Below, piece after piece: positions 9,629-20,101 of a stretch of DNA of 64,000 nt. The stretch is taken from positions 16,977,164 through 17,041,163 of the forward strand of contig CM055074.1 of assembly GCA_029204045.2 (NCBI GenBank), read 5' to 3'. The position numbers and the translations under genes are program-made. How positions within the stretch are numbered: the stretch's first letter is position 1; the number at the start of each line of letters is the position of its first letter. This DNA comes from Tillandsia leiboldiana. Its lineage: Eukaryota; Streptophyta; Magnoliopsida; Poales; Bromeliaceae. Below the pieces are notes generated by a model. The model was not told the DNA's origin. It worked only from the letters and a program-made list of their open reading frames with translations, and did not search any database.

Positions 9629-10438
9629 TCAAGCATCTGAATCTGAGTCATCCGAGGCGGAGTCCTCAGAGCTCGTGCAACCCAGCTTTTTCAAAATTCC
9701 TTTAAGCAATCCTGAAATCGTAGAACACTCTTGTTTCATCTGATGTATGTCCTTGGACATCTTTCTGAGTCCTAGAGCCATTTTGTCTTGTTCTTGTTTG
9801 ATGGAAGACTCCAGGTTTCCCTTTTGGTCAATTCTTCTGGAATTTGAAGAACGTTGTGTGACGATTGACGGAGCAGTCTGTCCTTCATTCCGAGGAGATC
9901 TTATTGGCAAAGAATGTGAATTGTCAAGAGGTTCATTGCTTGGCACATTCTTTTTCCTTGCTTGCTGCTTAAGTATTGAGGAAGACTTCAGTAGCTTCTT
10001 GTTCTTTAGGTAAACCTTATTTTCTTCATCAATACCTTGTTGTACTTCATCAAGAAATGTGTCCCAATCTACTTCGTCTTCAGATTCAGTGTCAATTTGA
10101 GAGATATTCTTTGGATTCTCTTGACATGGTTCATTTATTTCAATACCTCGAGCTCGTCCAGGTCGTCGAGCGAGTCTTTTTCTTTTTAATATGGATGAAG
10201 AGGTCATTGGTGCTTTTCCTTTTTCCGTAGCAGTGGGCGGAGCCTTTTCCTTTGATGTCTCTGCACGGGCTTTCCCTTTCGATGCAACAGAGGTTTTCTG
10301 TGGCGATTTTCCAGGATGTGTTTCATCATCTGACAACTCATCCCAATTGACTTCATCATTTTTAGCCCTCTTGGCCTTGACAGTGTCTCTTGAATGTACC
10401 ATAGTTGCCAGAAGGAAAATGATCCAGGTGATCACCAT
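9629..10438 (-). CDS. 3' accessory ORF of SIRE A1, 269 aa, intact
   Basis: This sense-strand ORF lies downstream of pol, where SIRE elements are known to carry an 'env-like' ORF. The start MVITWIIFLLATMVHS is a short hydrophobic segment (residues 2-14), possibly a signal anchor. Residues about 20-170 are lysine-rich and Asp/Glu-rich low-complexity sequence with repeated KGKAP motifs. The C-terminal ~80 residues are charged and coiled-coil-like, ending in an acidic tail (EDSASDDSDSDA). I see no envelope hallmarks: no cysteine-rich ectodomain, fusion peptide or C-terminal anchor. Related but diverged copies are at 48322-49034 and 63087-63818. This is the only copy without a stop or frameshift. 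An in-frame Met at residue 13 could be an alternative start, skipping the hydrophobic part. Function unknown. Confidence 0.8.
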   Translation of the reverse strand: MVITWIIFLLATMVHSRDTVKAKRAKNDEVNWDELSDDETHPGKSPQKTSVASKGKARAETSKEKAPPTATEKGKAPMTSSSILKRKRLARRPGRARGIEINEPCQENPKNISQIDTESEDEVDWDTFLDEVQQGIDEENKVYLKNKKLLKSSSILKQQARKKNVPSNEPLDNSHSLPIRSPRNEGQTAPSIVTQRSSNSRRIDQKGNLESSIKQEQDKMALGLRKMSKDIHQMKQECSTISGLLKGILKKLGCTSSEDSASDDSDSDA

Positions 10439-10466
10439 AGCTATTGGTTTCTTGTGTAAAGAAATC

Positions 10467-10853
10467 CTGTGAGCAACACCTCAAGAACACGAAAAAAAAA
10501 TTGTTAATTTTCAAAAATTAGAAAAATTGTACCCAAACAATCATTATCGTGTAGAGAGACTAGGAATCAAATTAGTTTTGCAAAAGGAAATTTAAAAATA
10601 GATCAATTGCATGATTTTGGAAAATTCCCATTATATGCCCTAAAACCGAAATTTTTGAAATGGAAGACCAAAAATCCGTTTATCTTGAGAATACCTAGCA
10701 TATAATCAAAACTAATCTACCCAGAGTTCTTATTTCAAAAGAAATTTGATCAAAAATCATCCACAAATGAGATTGATACAAGAAATTCATTACGTTTTGA
10801 GGAGGAATAAGAAAAATTGTAAAAAACCGAGATTTTGATCAATAAAACTTACT
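10467..10853 (-). other. Candidate leader intron of the A1 3' ORF (387 nt)
   Basis: The minus strand reads AA|GTAAGT at 10854/10853 and CTCACAG|GATTTC ending at 10467, with the ORF start 29 bases downstream. The same donor GTAAGT and a CAG acceptor occur in A4 (49060-49444, 385 nt) and A5 (62675-63058, 384 nt). The interval is AT-rich with T-rich stretches near the acceptor. Splicing is inferred from sequence only. Confidence 0.6.
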
Positions 10854-10968
10854 TGGAGTTGAAGAACTTGAGTTTTAAAGCTTCCAAGATGGATGAAATC
10901 TAGAGAGAGAGGCTCTGGAAACTTCGGAACAAAAGATTGGAGTAAAAGAAATCAAAACCCTTCTGTTC

Positions 10969-10977
10969 TATATAAAA
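10969..10977 (-). promoter_or_regulatory. Internal TATA box upstream of the A1 3' ORF
   Basis: The minus strand reads TTTTATATA directly downstream of the palindrome array. A5 has TATAAA at 62551-62556 in the same place; A4 has a weaker TTAATAAG. Roughly 115 bases separate it from the candidate splice donor. Confidence 0.6.
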
Positions 10978-10987
10978 CCCTAGCCGC

Positions 10988-11138
10988 GATCCGGATCAGT
11001 TCGTGATTGCGATCCGGATCGGCTACCCGCAGTGAAAAACTGCGTTCGGGATCCGGATCGGCAGGTCCAATCCGGATCGTCTGCCCGCAGAAGAATATCT
11101 GCGATCGGGATCCGGATCGGCAGGTCCAATCCGGATCG
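10988..11138 (-). promoter_or_regulatory. Internal copy of the GATCCGGATC palindrome array
   Basis: Sites start at 10988, 11011, 11050, 11069, 11109 and 11128. They form three pairs with 19-23 bp inside each pair and about 60 bp between pairs, the same architecture as the LTR array at 5748-6031. It lies upstream of an internal TATA box and so looks like a second copy of the LTR enhancer-promoter driving the 3' ORF. Confidence 0.75.
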
Positions 11139-12073
11139 GCTCCAACTTTTTCTTTAGAAAATTTCAGAGAAATTCAAGAAAAACCAGAAAAAGATTGTAA
11201 GCACTTTTGTGTATCAACTTTAAACGAAAAACATCGTTTCATACAACAAGAAATAGATTATACCAAATCTATCAATAACATCCAACAAATGAAACGAAAA
11301 TTTATAAAAATTAAATCCCTTAAAGTTGAACAACTTCAATTACATCTAACTTGATCTTATGAGTAATGCCTTTATCAAATCATCAATTCGGTAAAGAAAA
11401 TGAAATACAAAGATCAATAGATGTCTAACATCCCAGATAAATTAGATAATATATCTAGTCAATTTATTGAAGAGAGTGGCTTTTTGAGCATCTTTCATTA
11501 AAAATCTCACCTTATACCAACCTTGAAATTTTGACAGAGTCAAGTATTTCAACATGCATTTTAATTAATCAAATTTGAAAAACCTTGCTTGGTATACATG
11601 TGGTAGCTGCACACAGTACTCGGACGACCGAGGTGGTAGCTCTTTTCTCCATGTGGTGGTAGTTTTCACACTCCTCATTGGGATGTAACTCTTTTCACAT
11701 CTTTTGAGCATAATACTTTTTCTTTGACTCCCCCTCAATTGGCTATCAATTATCTAAGATATAAAGTATTTAGCCAAATATTGATCTCGATTTCATACTC
11801 GACTAAACAGTCAAATAAGATAAAAACTATACCAAGAGATCATCGAGAGAGAAATTGACTTTGATCAAAACAAAGATGAGTTAATTGACATAAATGATCA
11901 TTGCATCAAATGAAATATTATGATATCTAAGGCATAATAGATTTCTAAAAATATAAAAGGATGCAGTTAAAGTCAATAAAACTAATGCTCAATTAATGTT
12001 CTATGTCTAAGCATAGATAATGAACAAAAACACAAAAACAAAACCTAACCTAAACAAGAGTTTCAAAAAGAGG
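11139..12073 (-). other. Post-pol noncoding spacer of A1 with conserved RNA block
   Basis: There is no open frame of note. 11589-11710 holds the conserved block (sense CTACCACCACATGG, GAGCTACCACCTCGG and CAGCTACCACATG). A further shared motif, GATGCTCAAA...GCCACTCTCTTC, lies at about 11470-11505. A PPT-like tract (sense TTGAGGGGGAGT) is at 11729-11745. Equivalent sequences occur in A4 (50120-50240), A5 (61818-61942), B1 (41951-42056) and B2 (38317-38420). Confidence 0.7.
11589..11710 (-). ncRNA. Conserved CUACCAC block with a small hairpin
   Basis: In the sense direction three CTACCAC repeats surround a hairpin CTCGG-TCGT-CCGAG (11619-11632). In the B family the stem is CCGG/CCGG (41974-41985), so a T-A pair has become C-G while the TCGT loop is kept. 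A packaging, dimerisation or export signal is possible, but this is not established. Confidence 0.55.
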
Positions 12074-14572
12074 TTATTTCAAGGAAAGCATTCCAATTGC
12101 TTTACGCAAATGAATAAAACGTTTTTGATCCAAAGGTTTTGTTAAAATGACAGCTAATTGATCTTCAGTTGAAATGTAGGAAATTTGAAGCAAATTTGAT
12201 TCAACTAGCTCTCTAAGAAAATGATATCAAAGTTCAATGTGTTTTGTTCTAGAGTGCAACACAGGGTTTTTTGAAATGTTAATAGCACTTGTGTTGTCAC
12301 ATAAAACAGTTACCGAAGTTGCTGAAATCCGGAAGTCGCTCAACACGCTTTTCATCCAAATAAGTTGAGTTGAACAACTACCCGCTGAGATGAATTCCGC
12401 TTCGGCAGTCGAGAGTGCAATGCAGTTTTGCTTTTTACTATGCCATGCAACAAGACAATGGCCAAGATAAAAACATGCACCACTCGTACTTTTCCGATCA
12501 TCCACAGATCCTGCCCAATCGGCATCTGAGTATCCAATAATATCTAAACTTGTTCCCATAGGATACCAAATTCCGAAGTTTACAGTTCCTTTGAAGTACC
12601 GGATGATCCGTTTCACCGCTTTCAGGTGAACCTCCTTTGGTGCTGATTGATATCTCGCGCAAATCCCAACACTAAAGGATATATCCGGGCGACTAGCTGT
12701 GAGGTAAAGTAGACTTCCAATCATGCTGCGATAGAGTTTCTCGTCTACATTATCACTAAGAGATTCACTTCCTAATCCCTTATTGCTAGTTCCCATAGGA
12801 GTAGGAAAATCTTTAGAATCTTCTAATCCGAATTTCTTTACCAACTCCTTTGCATACTTGGATTGGCGCAGATGTATGCCTTCATCATTTTGTTTCACTT
12901 GCAATCCAAGAAAGTATGTCAGTTCGCCCATCATAGACATCTCAAATTCGCTTTCCATGGTTTCTGCGAATTTAGAAGCATCATTATCCTTTGTTGCTCC
13001 AAACACAATGTCATCGACATAGATTTGTGCAACAATGAAGTTATTTTGATAATGCTTCACAAAGAGAGTCCGATCTGCTCCCCCTCGAGTATAGCCCTTC
13101 TCCAAAAGGTGCTTTGTCAACCTCTCGTACCATGCTCGCGGTGCTTGTTTTAAACCGTAAAGAGCCTTTTTCAAACGAAAAACATGGTAAGGTAGTTTAC
13201 AGTCTACAAAACCTTTCGGTTGAGCCACATAAACTTCCTCATTTAAAAACCCATTTAAAAATGCGCTCTTAACGTCCATTTGAAAGAGTTTTATTTTAAA
13301 GTGACAAGCAATAGCGAATAAGATACGAATGGACTCGAGTCTAGCTACAGGGGCGAACGTTTCATCAAAGTCTATACCTTCTATTTGAGAGTAGCCTTGA
13401 GCAACTAAACGTGCTTTGTTCCTGATGATGGTACCATCCTCATTTTTCTTGTTCTTGAAAATCCATTTAGTACCAATCACATTGTGTTGCTTCGGAGGCG
13501 TCGTTAATTCCCAGACTTTGTTGCGTTCAAACTGATGGAGCTCTTCCTGCATTGCTTCAATCCAGTAGTCATCCTGAAGAGCTTCATCGACGTTCTTTTG
13601 TTCGATCGTGGAAACATAACATGCGAATCCACAAACCAACTGTCTCCGAGTTTTGACTCCTTCTTGTGGGTCTCCAATGATGTTTGATTCAGGATGATCC
13701 TTGGAGATGCGTAACGTTTGTTGTAATGGAGTACTCGGAGGTACATGAGATGATTCCTGCACATCAGATAAACTTGAAGAACCATTAGATGCATCATTAA
13801 TATTGGAAGTATTATCATGAGAAGATGCACTTACAGGAGTATCATCATCAAGAGAGATATTAGGGGTAGATTTATCAGATGCAAAGTGGAAAGCTTCATC
13901 TACTTTAACATTTATGGATTCTACGATCGTCTTAGATTCCAAGTTAAATACCCGATATGCTCTACTATTCGTAGAATACCCCAAGAAAATCCCTTCGTCA
14001 CTTCGAGAGTCAAACTTTCCAAGATTTTCACGGTCACGTAAAATGTAACACCGACTCCCGAAGATGCGAAAATATTTGATGTTGGGTTTTCTACCACACC
14101 ATAGTTCATATGGTGTATTTAACGTTCCCGGGTGCAAATAAACTCGATTAATAACATAGATTGCAGTGTTCACAGCTTCAGCCCAAAAATGTAGCGGTAA
14201 ATTCCGGCTGTGAAGCATAACACGTGCCATCTCTTGAACAACCCTGTTTTTGCGCTCGACAACACCATTCTATTGAGGTGTATAGGGTGCTGAGAATTCA
14301 TGCTTAATGCCGTTGGAAGTGCAAAAGTCAATGAATTTAGAATTTATGAATTCTCCACCTCTATCACTTCTAACACGAATGATCTTTTCATTCTTTTCAA
14401 TCATAATACGAAGGCAAATCTCGTGAAAAGAATCAAAAGTATCAGCTTTCTCTTTTAAAAAAGCTACCCATGAATACCGAGAGAAATCATCAACCAATAA
14501 GAAAATATACCATTTACCTCCCAAGGATGGTTGACTTGTCGGCCCCATAAGATCCATATGCAATAACTCCAA
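12074..14572 (-). pseudogene. pol: A1 pol: integrase core, reverse transcriptase, RNase H (broken)
   Basis: This is the copia polyprotein in integrase-before-RT order. Visible landmarks are the integrase MDLMGP (first catalytic Asp), SDRGGEF (second Asp) and VERKNR (Glu) near 14555, 14377 and 14255, the RT motif YVDDIVFGA near 13020, and the RNase H YSDADWAGS near 12525. A TAG replaces a Gln codon at 14270-14272, between the second Asp and the Glu. A TGA at 12227-12229 truncates the last ~50 residues, although the frame continues to the family stop at 12074-12076. The upstream end is out of frame with gag-protease because of a small deletion near 14640. It would copy genomic RNA and insert the cDNA if intact; this copy is probably inactive. 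Confidence 0.93.
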
Positions 14573-14595
14573 GGGCCGTTTGGTACCGACGTGGT

Positions 14596-17193
14596 TCAGG
14601 TTTTTGTGTGCAGCCCTTGATTGTTTTCCCTTAAGACAACCACCACAATATTTTGTTCAAGCGAAAGTTTAGGAACCCCCTTTACCACGTCTTTGTTCGA
14701 AATTCTAGCAAGTTCCTTAAAATTTATGTGTCCTAGCCTTTCATGCCAAAGTGTTTCATTATTCAAAAAGGCTAAGTTACAATTTTCAGAAATTTTATTT
14801 GGAACAACATAACAATTGTTTTCAGATCTAACCCCTTTTAAAAAGAAAACATGATCCTTATCAGTTACAATGCATTCAATAGATGAAAAATTAACAGAAA
14901 AACCATTGTCGCAAAGTTGACTGATACTAATGAGGTTAGTCTTAAGCCCATCAACAAATAATACATTATTCAGAATCGGGCCATCTGGAATAGCTACTGT
15001 TCCTTTTCCAACAATTTTGGAAGACTGACCGTCTCCGAAAACTACAAGTCCTCCGGAGATTTTCTGAAAATTTTGAAAATAGTTTTTGTCACCGGTCATG
15101 TGACGGGAACATCCGCTATCCAGATACCAAGACGAATTATCATATGCATGCAAGGAAATATTTGTTACAAGACAAGGGAAGATTTCACCTTTGCGTACCC
15201 AAACCTTTCGAGTTTTGGTGTACGTCGGAAATGATTGTGAGGTTGATACCTTTGGTGAAAGCGTCTTGTCTGATCCGTCGCTTTTCCTTGACGTCGTCGT
15301 CTTGTTTGATGAACTATCGAGGCTTTTTCTTTTCGAATAATTTGCATTTGATTTCCGAGGAATCACCCTTTTTGTAGTCGTTGCAAGAAGTGCTTGAGTT
15401 GACCGTTTGGCTCCTATCTTGCAATTTCTTCTTATGTGCCCTGCCAAATTACAACGAAAACATACCTTAGTGCTTGACGATCCCGAGGAGGGTGAAGTAG
15501 GCTTGTTGTCGTTGCTTGTCGTGAATTCCGGTGTCGGAGGAGGAGATACCGACTGAGGCACGAAAACTGTCCCAACCGAACTAAAATCGTCTTTAGTTCG
15601 ATTGTATCCGAGGCCGAACTTGTTTGATTGACCAAGACCAAGAAGCTTATCCAACTTACTCCTTCCTGATGAAAATCGCTGCAAGTCATCCTTGAGTTGG
15701 AGAATGGTCTCTGTCATTTCCAATTTTTCCTGTCGAGCCTCGCCGTTGAGCTTCAAGAAGTAATTCGCTTTGTTAACCATATCTATATAATTCTTCTCGA
15801 GTTGCTCGTTGGACTCTTGAAGGGAAACATTTGCTTTTATCAGATTATCCCTTTCCACTTCAAGATCGGTCGAGAGAGAAGTTACCCTTTTTACTTCTTC
15901 TTCGAGATCCTGCAATCTCCCTCTCAACCCCTTGTTTTGCTTAGCCAGTTTCTTTGAATCCCGTAAAAGTCTGTGGTAGGCTAAAGCAAAATCTTCACCT
16001 TCCGAATCATCCGATTCATTGTCCGTTGCATTCTTTTCAACAGTGGAGTTGGACAGCGAGTCGGATGTACTTGCCATTAAGCACATGAAGGGTGAAGATG
16101 TGGACGCGTGGAACGCAGTCGCGTTGTCTTCTTCATCACTTGACGATGACTCATTTGACGATGAGGTGTCATCCCAAGTGACGGCTTGCATCGCCTTCTT
16201 CTTAGACGGATTCTTAGTTGGACATTCCGTTGAGATATGGCCGTACCCTCGGCACTTGAAGCATTGGACTTGTCCTTCTGTGCTTTTCTTATCCTTAGAA
16301 AAACCCTCTTGCTTTCTTGACTTGTAACTTGAAGAACCCTTGCCTTTCTTCCCCTTTCCGAAGGATGGAGTTTTGCTTGAATTACCCCTTCGAAAATTTC
16401 GGCGAAACTTCATTGTCAAGAGAGCGAGCTGCTTCTCAAAGTCCTCCATAGATAAATTCTCGTCATCGCCTGAGGAGGATGAATCCGCGTCTTCTTCTTT
16501 TGTTGTTTTCAAAGCATAACCTGAAGACTTAGAAGAGGATGCCTTTCCCGAAGAATAGTTAGTAGGAAATGTCATTTCATAAGTTTGTAAAGAACCAACT
16601 AATTCTTCTACACGGATTTCGTCCGGGTGTTTAATAGTTTCAATGGCTGTGACCTTGGAACGAAATCTTTCAGGAAGAGTTCTTAAGATCTTTCTTACAA
16701 TTTTAAATTCTGGAATCTTCTCTCCCAAGTTAGCACATGAGTTTACGATGTCTTGCAATCGTGTGTAATAGTCAGTGAACGATTCATTTTCTGCCATGAA
16801 AATAGAGTCAAACTTGCTCGTAAGCATTTGTAGTTTCTGAATCTTCACAAGGTTAGTTCCCTCATGCGTAACTTGAAGAACATCCCAGATTTCTTTCGCA
16901 GTCTCACATGCCGAGATGCGAGAGAACTCTGTTTGAGATAAGGCATTAAATAAAGCATTTATTCCCTTGCCATTGTAAGAAGATATATCAATCTCTTCCT
17001 TGGTCCATTTCGACCTAGGTTTGATGGTGCGAACATCACCAATAAATTCAGTTGGATTAGACCATCCTAATTCAATTGATTGCCACACCCGTTCGTCGAT
17101 GGAAATTAAAAAGGCTTTCATCCGTACTTTCTAGTACGCATAATTTGTTCCATCGAAGAACGGGGGTCTGTTGATGTTTCCACCTTCAACCAT
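14596..17193 (-). pseudogene. gag: A1 gag-protease (near-intact)
   Basis: This is gag followed by the aspartic protease. The family ATG is at 17191-17193, eighteen bases past the PBS. A TAG at 17131-17133 replaces a conserved Trp codon (seen as TGG in A2), and the next in-frame Met is at 17121. From there 841 codons are open. Landmarks counted from 17193 are the capsid-like UBN2 region (to ~240), CCHC knuckle CFKCRGYGHISTEC (~308), coiled coil (~400-500), second knuckle CFRCNLAGHIRRNC (~576), protease motif WYLDSGCSRHMTG (~690) and the pre-integrase WHERLGHI (~813). A deletion after 'QNIV' destroys the CxxC of the integrase zinc site and shifts the frame. Two knuckles fit the SIRE lineage. 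Confidence 0.93.
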
Positions 17194-17213
17194 TGTTTAC
17201 AACCCTATTCCCT

Positions 17214-17224
17214 CTCTGATACCA
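17214..17224 (-). promoter_or_regulatory. Primer binding site of A1
   Basis: The minus strand reads TGGTATCAGAG, complementary to the 3' end of initiator Met-tRNA. It is two bases (AG) from the LTR end CCCAACA. The same site follows the LTRs of A2 (19642-19652) and B1 (44472-44482). Confidence 0.9.
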
Positions 17225-17226
17225 CT

Positions 17227-18575
17227 TGTTGGGTTATATGAATAATAGGATCTAAATAGGGGAAAAAACACCTAGAGGGGGGGTGAATAGGTGTAAACCA
17301 TAAACACTCAAAAATCTTTGCGATATAAAAACTCAATGCGGAAAAATAAATAACACGCAGAGATTTTTACGTGGAAAACTCCAAACCGGAGTAAAAAACC
17401 ACGGGACCGATAACACGGTGAAATCCACTAGAATTAAACACGTACAAGGTGATATACCGTACTCACAGACGACTCAACCTTTTCCATACGCTCCTAGTTG
17501 ATCTTCTCCGCTCGCTCCAGACGCTTCTCGAATCCACGATGTGCGTCCAACGCCGAATCCACGGCGTCCAACGTCGAGTCCACGACGTCTGACCGAATCA
17601 ACGGTCTTCACCCAGTAGTACGCTTCGAATCCACGAACGTACCTCGCTCCGAATCCACGAGAGCGGTTTCACCTTGAATCCACAAGGCCACGCGAGTCCA
17701 CGCGCCGATTTTGGGGTAAATCGTTGTTTTTGGGCGGTGATGATCCGCCGAATACTTAGATCAAAGATAGATAGGAAATACCATCTAAGTATTCATTAGT
17801 TTGATTCAACTCAAAATGTGAGTATGAAAACCTAGAATCAAACTAATCAATATAGATGAAGAAACATAGAATTAATCTAGTTATTTCCTTTCTTCTCTAT
17901 ATGTGGATCTGAGTCCGTATAAAAGATGACGGCTACTTTTTCTATTCTATGGACTTCTGGGATTAACCCTAGAAAAAGAATCATAGGGTCTATTTATAGG
18001 TTAGAAACCCTTGGAAGAAGATAAGGATCAAAAACTAACCTTTTCTGGAAATTTTCATGACGACGATCCGGATCGGAGATCGGCGATCCGGATTGCAGTA
18101 GCGAGAAAAGCAGATTCCAGAAACACGAAGGTTCGGGATCCGGATCGAAGTGCTTGATCCGGATTGTTCATACAGTTAACCAAACATCAACGTTCGGGAT
18201 CCGGATTGCAGTAGCCTGATCCGGATCGTTCACATAAAATGGTAAACTCAGTGTTCGGGATCCGGATCAAGGGAAGCTACGATCCGAATTGAACTGGTGT
18301 ATGAACGAACCACCTTCGGGATCCGGATTGAACAGTCTGATTCGGATCCTGAACATGTCCCATGTCCAGTTTTTGATATTTATGCAATAACAAATCCATC
18401 CAAGTGTTTCTACGCTATAAGAAGTATTCGGATCACCAAAGATATTAAGTTAAACATACCTGATCCTTTTGAATTCTTCTTTCTTGAGATTGAGTTATAT
18501 GATCCAACTTCCTTTACCTTCAATCTTCAAGACTTAACCGAATTCACGAAATACGCCAACTCAAATTCCGTAACA
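17227..18575 (-). repeat. 5' LTR of A1, intact 1349 bp
   Basis: Sense termini are TGTTACGG...CCCAACA. It contains the palindrome array at 18065-18348 (61-bp spacing at 18137, 18198, 18259 and 18320), TATAAATA at 17991-17998, and the hairpin array at about 17520-17712, roughly 250-440 nt downstream of the presumed start. It is followed by the right TSD GTAGA (18576-18580). It differs from the 3' LTR by scattered substitutions, for example in the loop at 17598. Confidence 0.93.
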
Positions 18576-19082
18576 GTAGATGCATCATGTTTCCATCTGT
18601 TCCACTTCTTGAGCATTTAGATAGAGGCAAAGTAGCTGTAGAGTTATTTTCCAGCTCCTTTCCTTTCAGTACTGCATTTGTTACTTTATGCCTCTAGTAG
18701 ACTTAGTGGGCAGACCGTCGAGCTTGGTGGCGGCACCCACTGAGAACTACTGTGGGATGTAGTTCTCACACCCGCCATGGTGTATTTTTCCCAGGGACCT
18801 ACTTTCCAGTTGCTGATCCTTTTGTTGCTGATCGAGGCGAGGGAGTCGCGAGCTAGATCCCTACCTGTCTTTAGAGAGTAGCAGTAGCGGTACCCCTTCA
18901 TTGGAGATCTATTAGTACTGTCAGCAGTTGGTTTATTTGTTTTTACTTTTGAGAGACATTTGTATTGTGAGGATCTGACTTGTACTGAGAGCCTGTACAC
19001 TGATGTATTATTGGGTTTACCTCCCTGTTTAGTTTTGGTTTTTGTATCACAGGATTTTGTATATGATCGTATTTGGGAGATG
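18576..19082 (+). repeat. Gypsy LTR G0, third piece
   Basis: This continues the LTR interrupted at 4909. It aligns with the reversed LTR (complement of about 1250-1620) through TTGAGCATTTAGATAGAG and GACTTAGTGGGCAGACCGTC, and with 33497-33600 of G2. It stops abruptly at TTGGGAGATGG, where the SIRE A2 LTR begins part-way through. The boundary is blurred by a shared AGATGG. Confidence 0.75.
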
Positions 19083-19159
19083 GATTTCCGATCTATCTTT
19101 GATCTAAGTATTCGGCGGATTATCACCACCAAACAAAACAACGATTTTTCCCCAAAATC

Positions 19160-19365
19160 GGCGCGTGGATTCGCGTGGCCTTGTGGATTCAAGGTGCTAC
19201 CGCTCTCGTGGATTCGGATCGAGGTACGTTCGTGTCATCGAGACGTACTACTTGGTGGAGACCGAGGATTCGGTCAGACGTCGTGGATTCGACGTTGGAC
19301 GCCGTGGATTCGGCGTTGGACGCAGATCGTGGATTCGAGGCGCGTTGCGGAGCGAGCGGAGAAGA
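19160..19365 (+). other. UGGAUU-loop hairpin array in the A2 LTR
   Basis: The array order and stems match 146-345, with loops after GCGCG, CCTTG, CTCTCG, GACGTCG and GACGCCG arms. The fourth unit has decayed as in the copy at 220. One stem lost pairing (ACCGAGGATTCGGT at about 19260-19273). Confidence 0.65.
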
Positions 19366-19672
19366 TCAACTCGGAGCGTATGGAAAAAGGTTGAGTCGTG
19401 TGTGAGTACGGTATATCACCTTTGTACGTGTTTAATCTTAGTTGATTTCACCGTGTTAACGGTCCCGTGGTTTTTTACTCCTGTGATGGAGTTTTCCACG
19501 TAAAAATCTTGCGTGTTATTTTTCATTTCCGCATTGGGTTTTACTACGCAAAGATTTTTGAGTGTTTATTGTTTACACCTATTCACCCCCCTCTAGGTGT
19601 TTTTTCCCCTATTTAGATCCATATTATCATAACCCAACAAGTGGTATCAGAGAGGGAATAGGGTTGTAAACA

Positions 19673-20101
19673 ATAGTTGAAGGTGGAAACATCAACAGAC
19701 CACCGTTCTTCGATGGAACAAATTATGCCTACTGGAAAGTACGGATGAAAGCATTTTTAATTTCCATCGATGAACGGGTGTGGCAATCAATCGAGTTAGG
19801 ATGGTCAAATCCAACTGAAATTATTGCTGATGTTCGCACCATCAAACCTAGATCGAAATGGACCAAGGAATAGATTGACTCATCTTCTTACAATGGCAAA
19901 GGAATTAACGCTTTATTTAATGCTTTGTCGCAAAATGAGTTCTCTCGCGTCTCGGCATGTGAGACTGCGAAAGAAATCTGGGATGTTCTACAAGTTACAC
20001 ATGAGGGAACAAACCTTGTGAAGATTCAAAATCTGCAAATGCTTACGAGCAAGTTTGACTCCATTTTTATGGCAGAAAATGAATCGTTTACAGATTACTA
20101 T
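19673..20101 (+). pseudogene. A2 gag fragment
   Basis: The sequence matches the A1 gag N-terminus, including the NYAYWKVRMKAFLISIDERVW region. The family start codon is ATA instead of ATG (19673-19675). A TAG replaces a Glu codon at about 19870-19872. It ends at the SFTDYY motif, where G2 inserted. It keeps the Trp that is a stop in A1. Non-functional. Confidence 0.85.

Larger units (their letters stand above)
4910..18575 (-). mobile_element. SIRE/Maximus-type copia retrotransposon A1, full length but mutated
   Basis: This is a complete minus-strand element with 1349-bp LTRs at 17227-18575 (5') and 4910-6163 plus 8803-8897 (3', split by a solo LTR). It has an initiator-Met PBS, gag-protease, integrase-RT-RNase H, a noncoding spacer, an internal promoter, a 3' ORF and a PPT. 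The TSD is GTAGA at 4905-4909 and 18576-18580. Its coding region has a stop near the gag start, a frameshift before integrase, a stop inside integrase and another near the RNase H end, so it is probably not autonomous now. The SIRE/Maximus call rests on the two CCHC knuckles, the coiled-coil gag and the extra ORF after pol. The exact lineage would need an RT tree. Confidence 0.92.
19077..20101 (+). mobile_element. SIRE copia A2, truncated on both sides
   Basis: This is a plus-strand SIRE fragment: LTR 3' portion (to 19639), PBS (19642-19652) and the first ~140 codons of gag, ending where gypsy G2 is inserted at 20102. The LTR start is missing. The left edge joins G0 at a shared AGATGG, suggesting a deletion by illegitimate recombination. 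The hairpin array is at about 19160-19365. Confidence 0.85.

Noticed and set aside
9629..10438. Viral envelope gene in the SIRE element
   Set aside because: Position fits the term 'env-like', but no cysteine-rich domain, fusion peptide, glycosylation pattern or C-terminal membrane anchor is visible.
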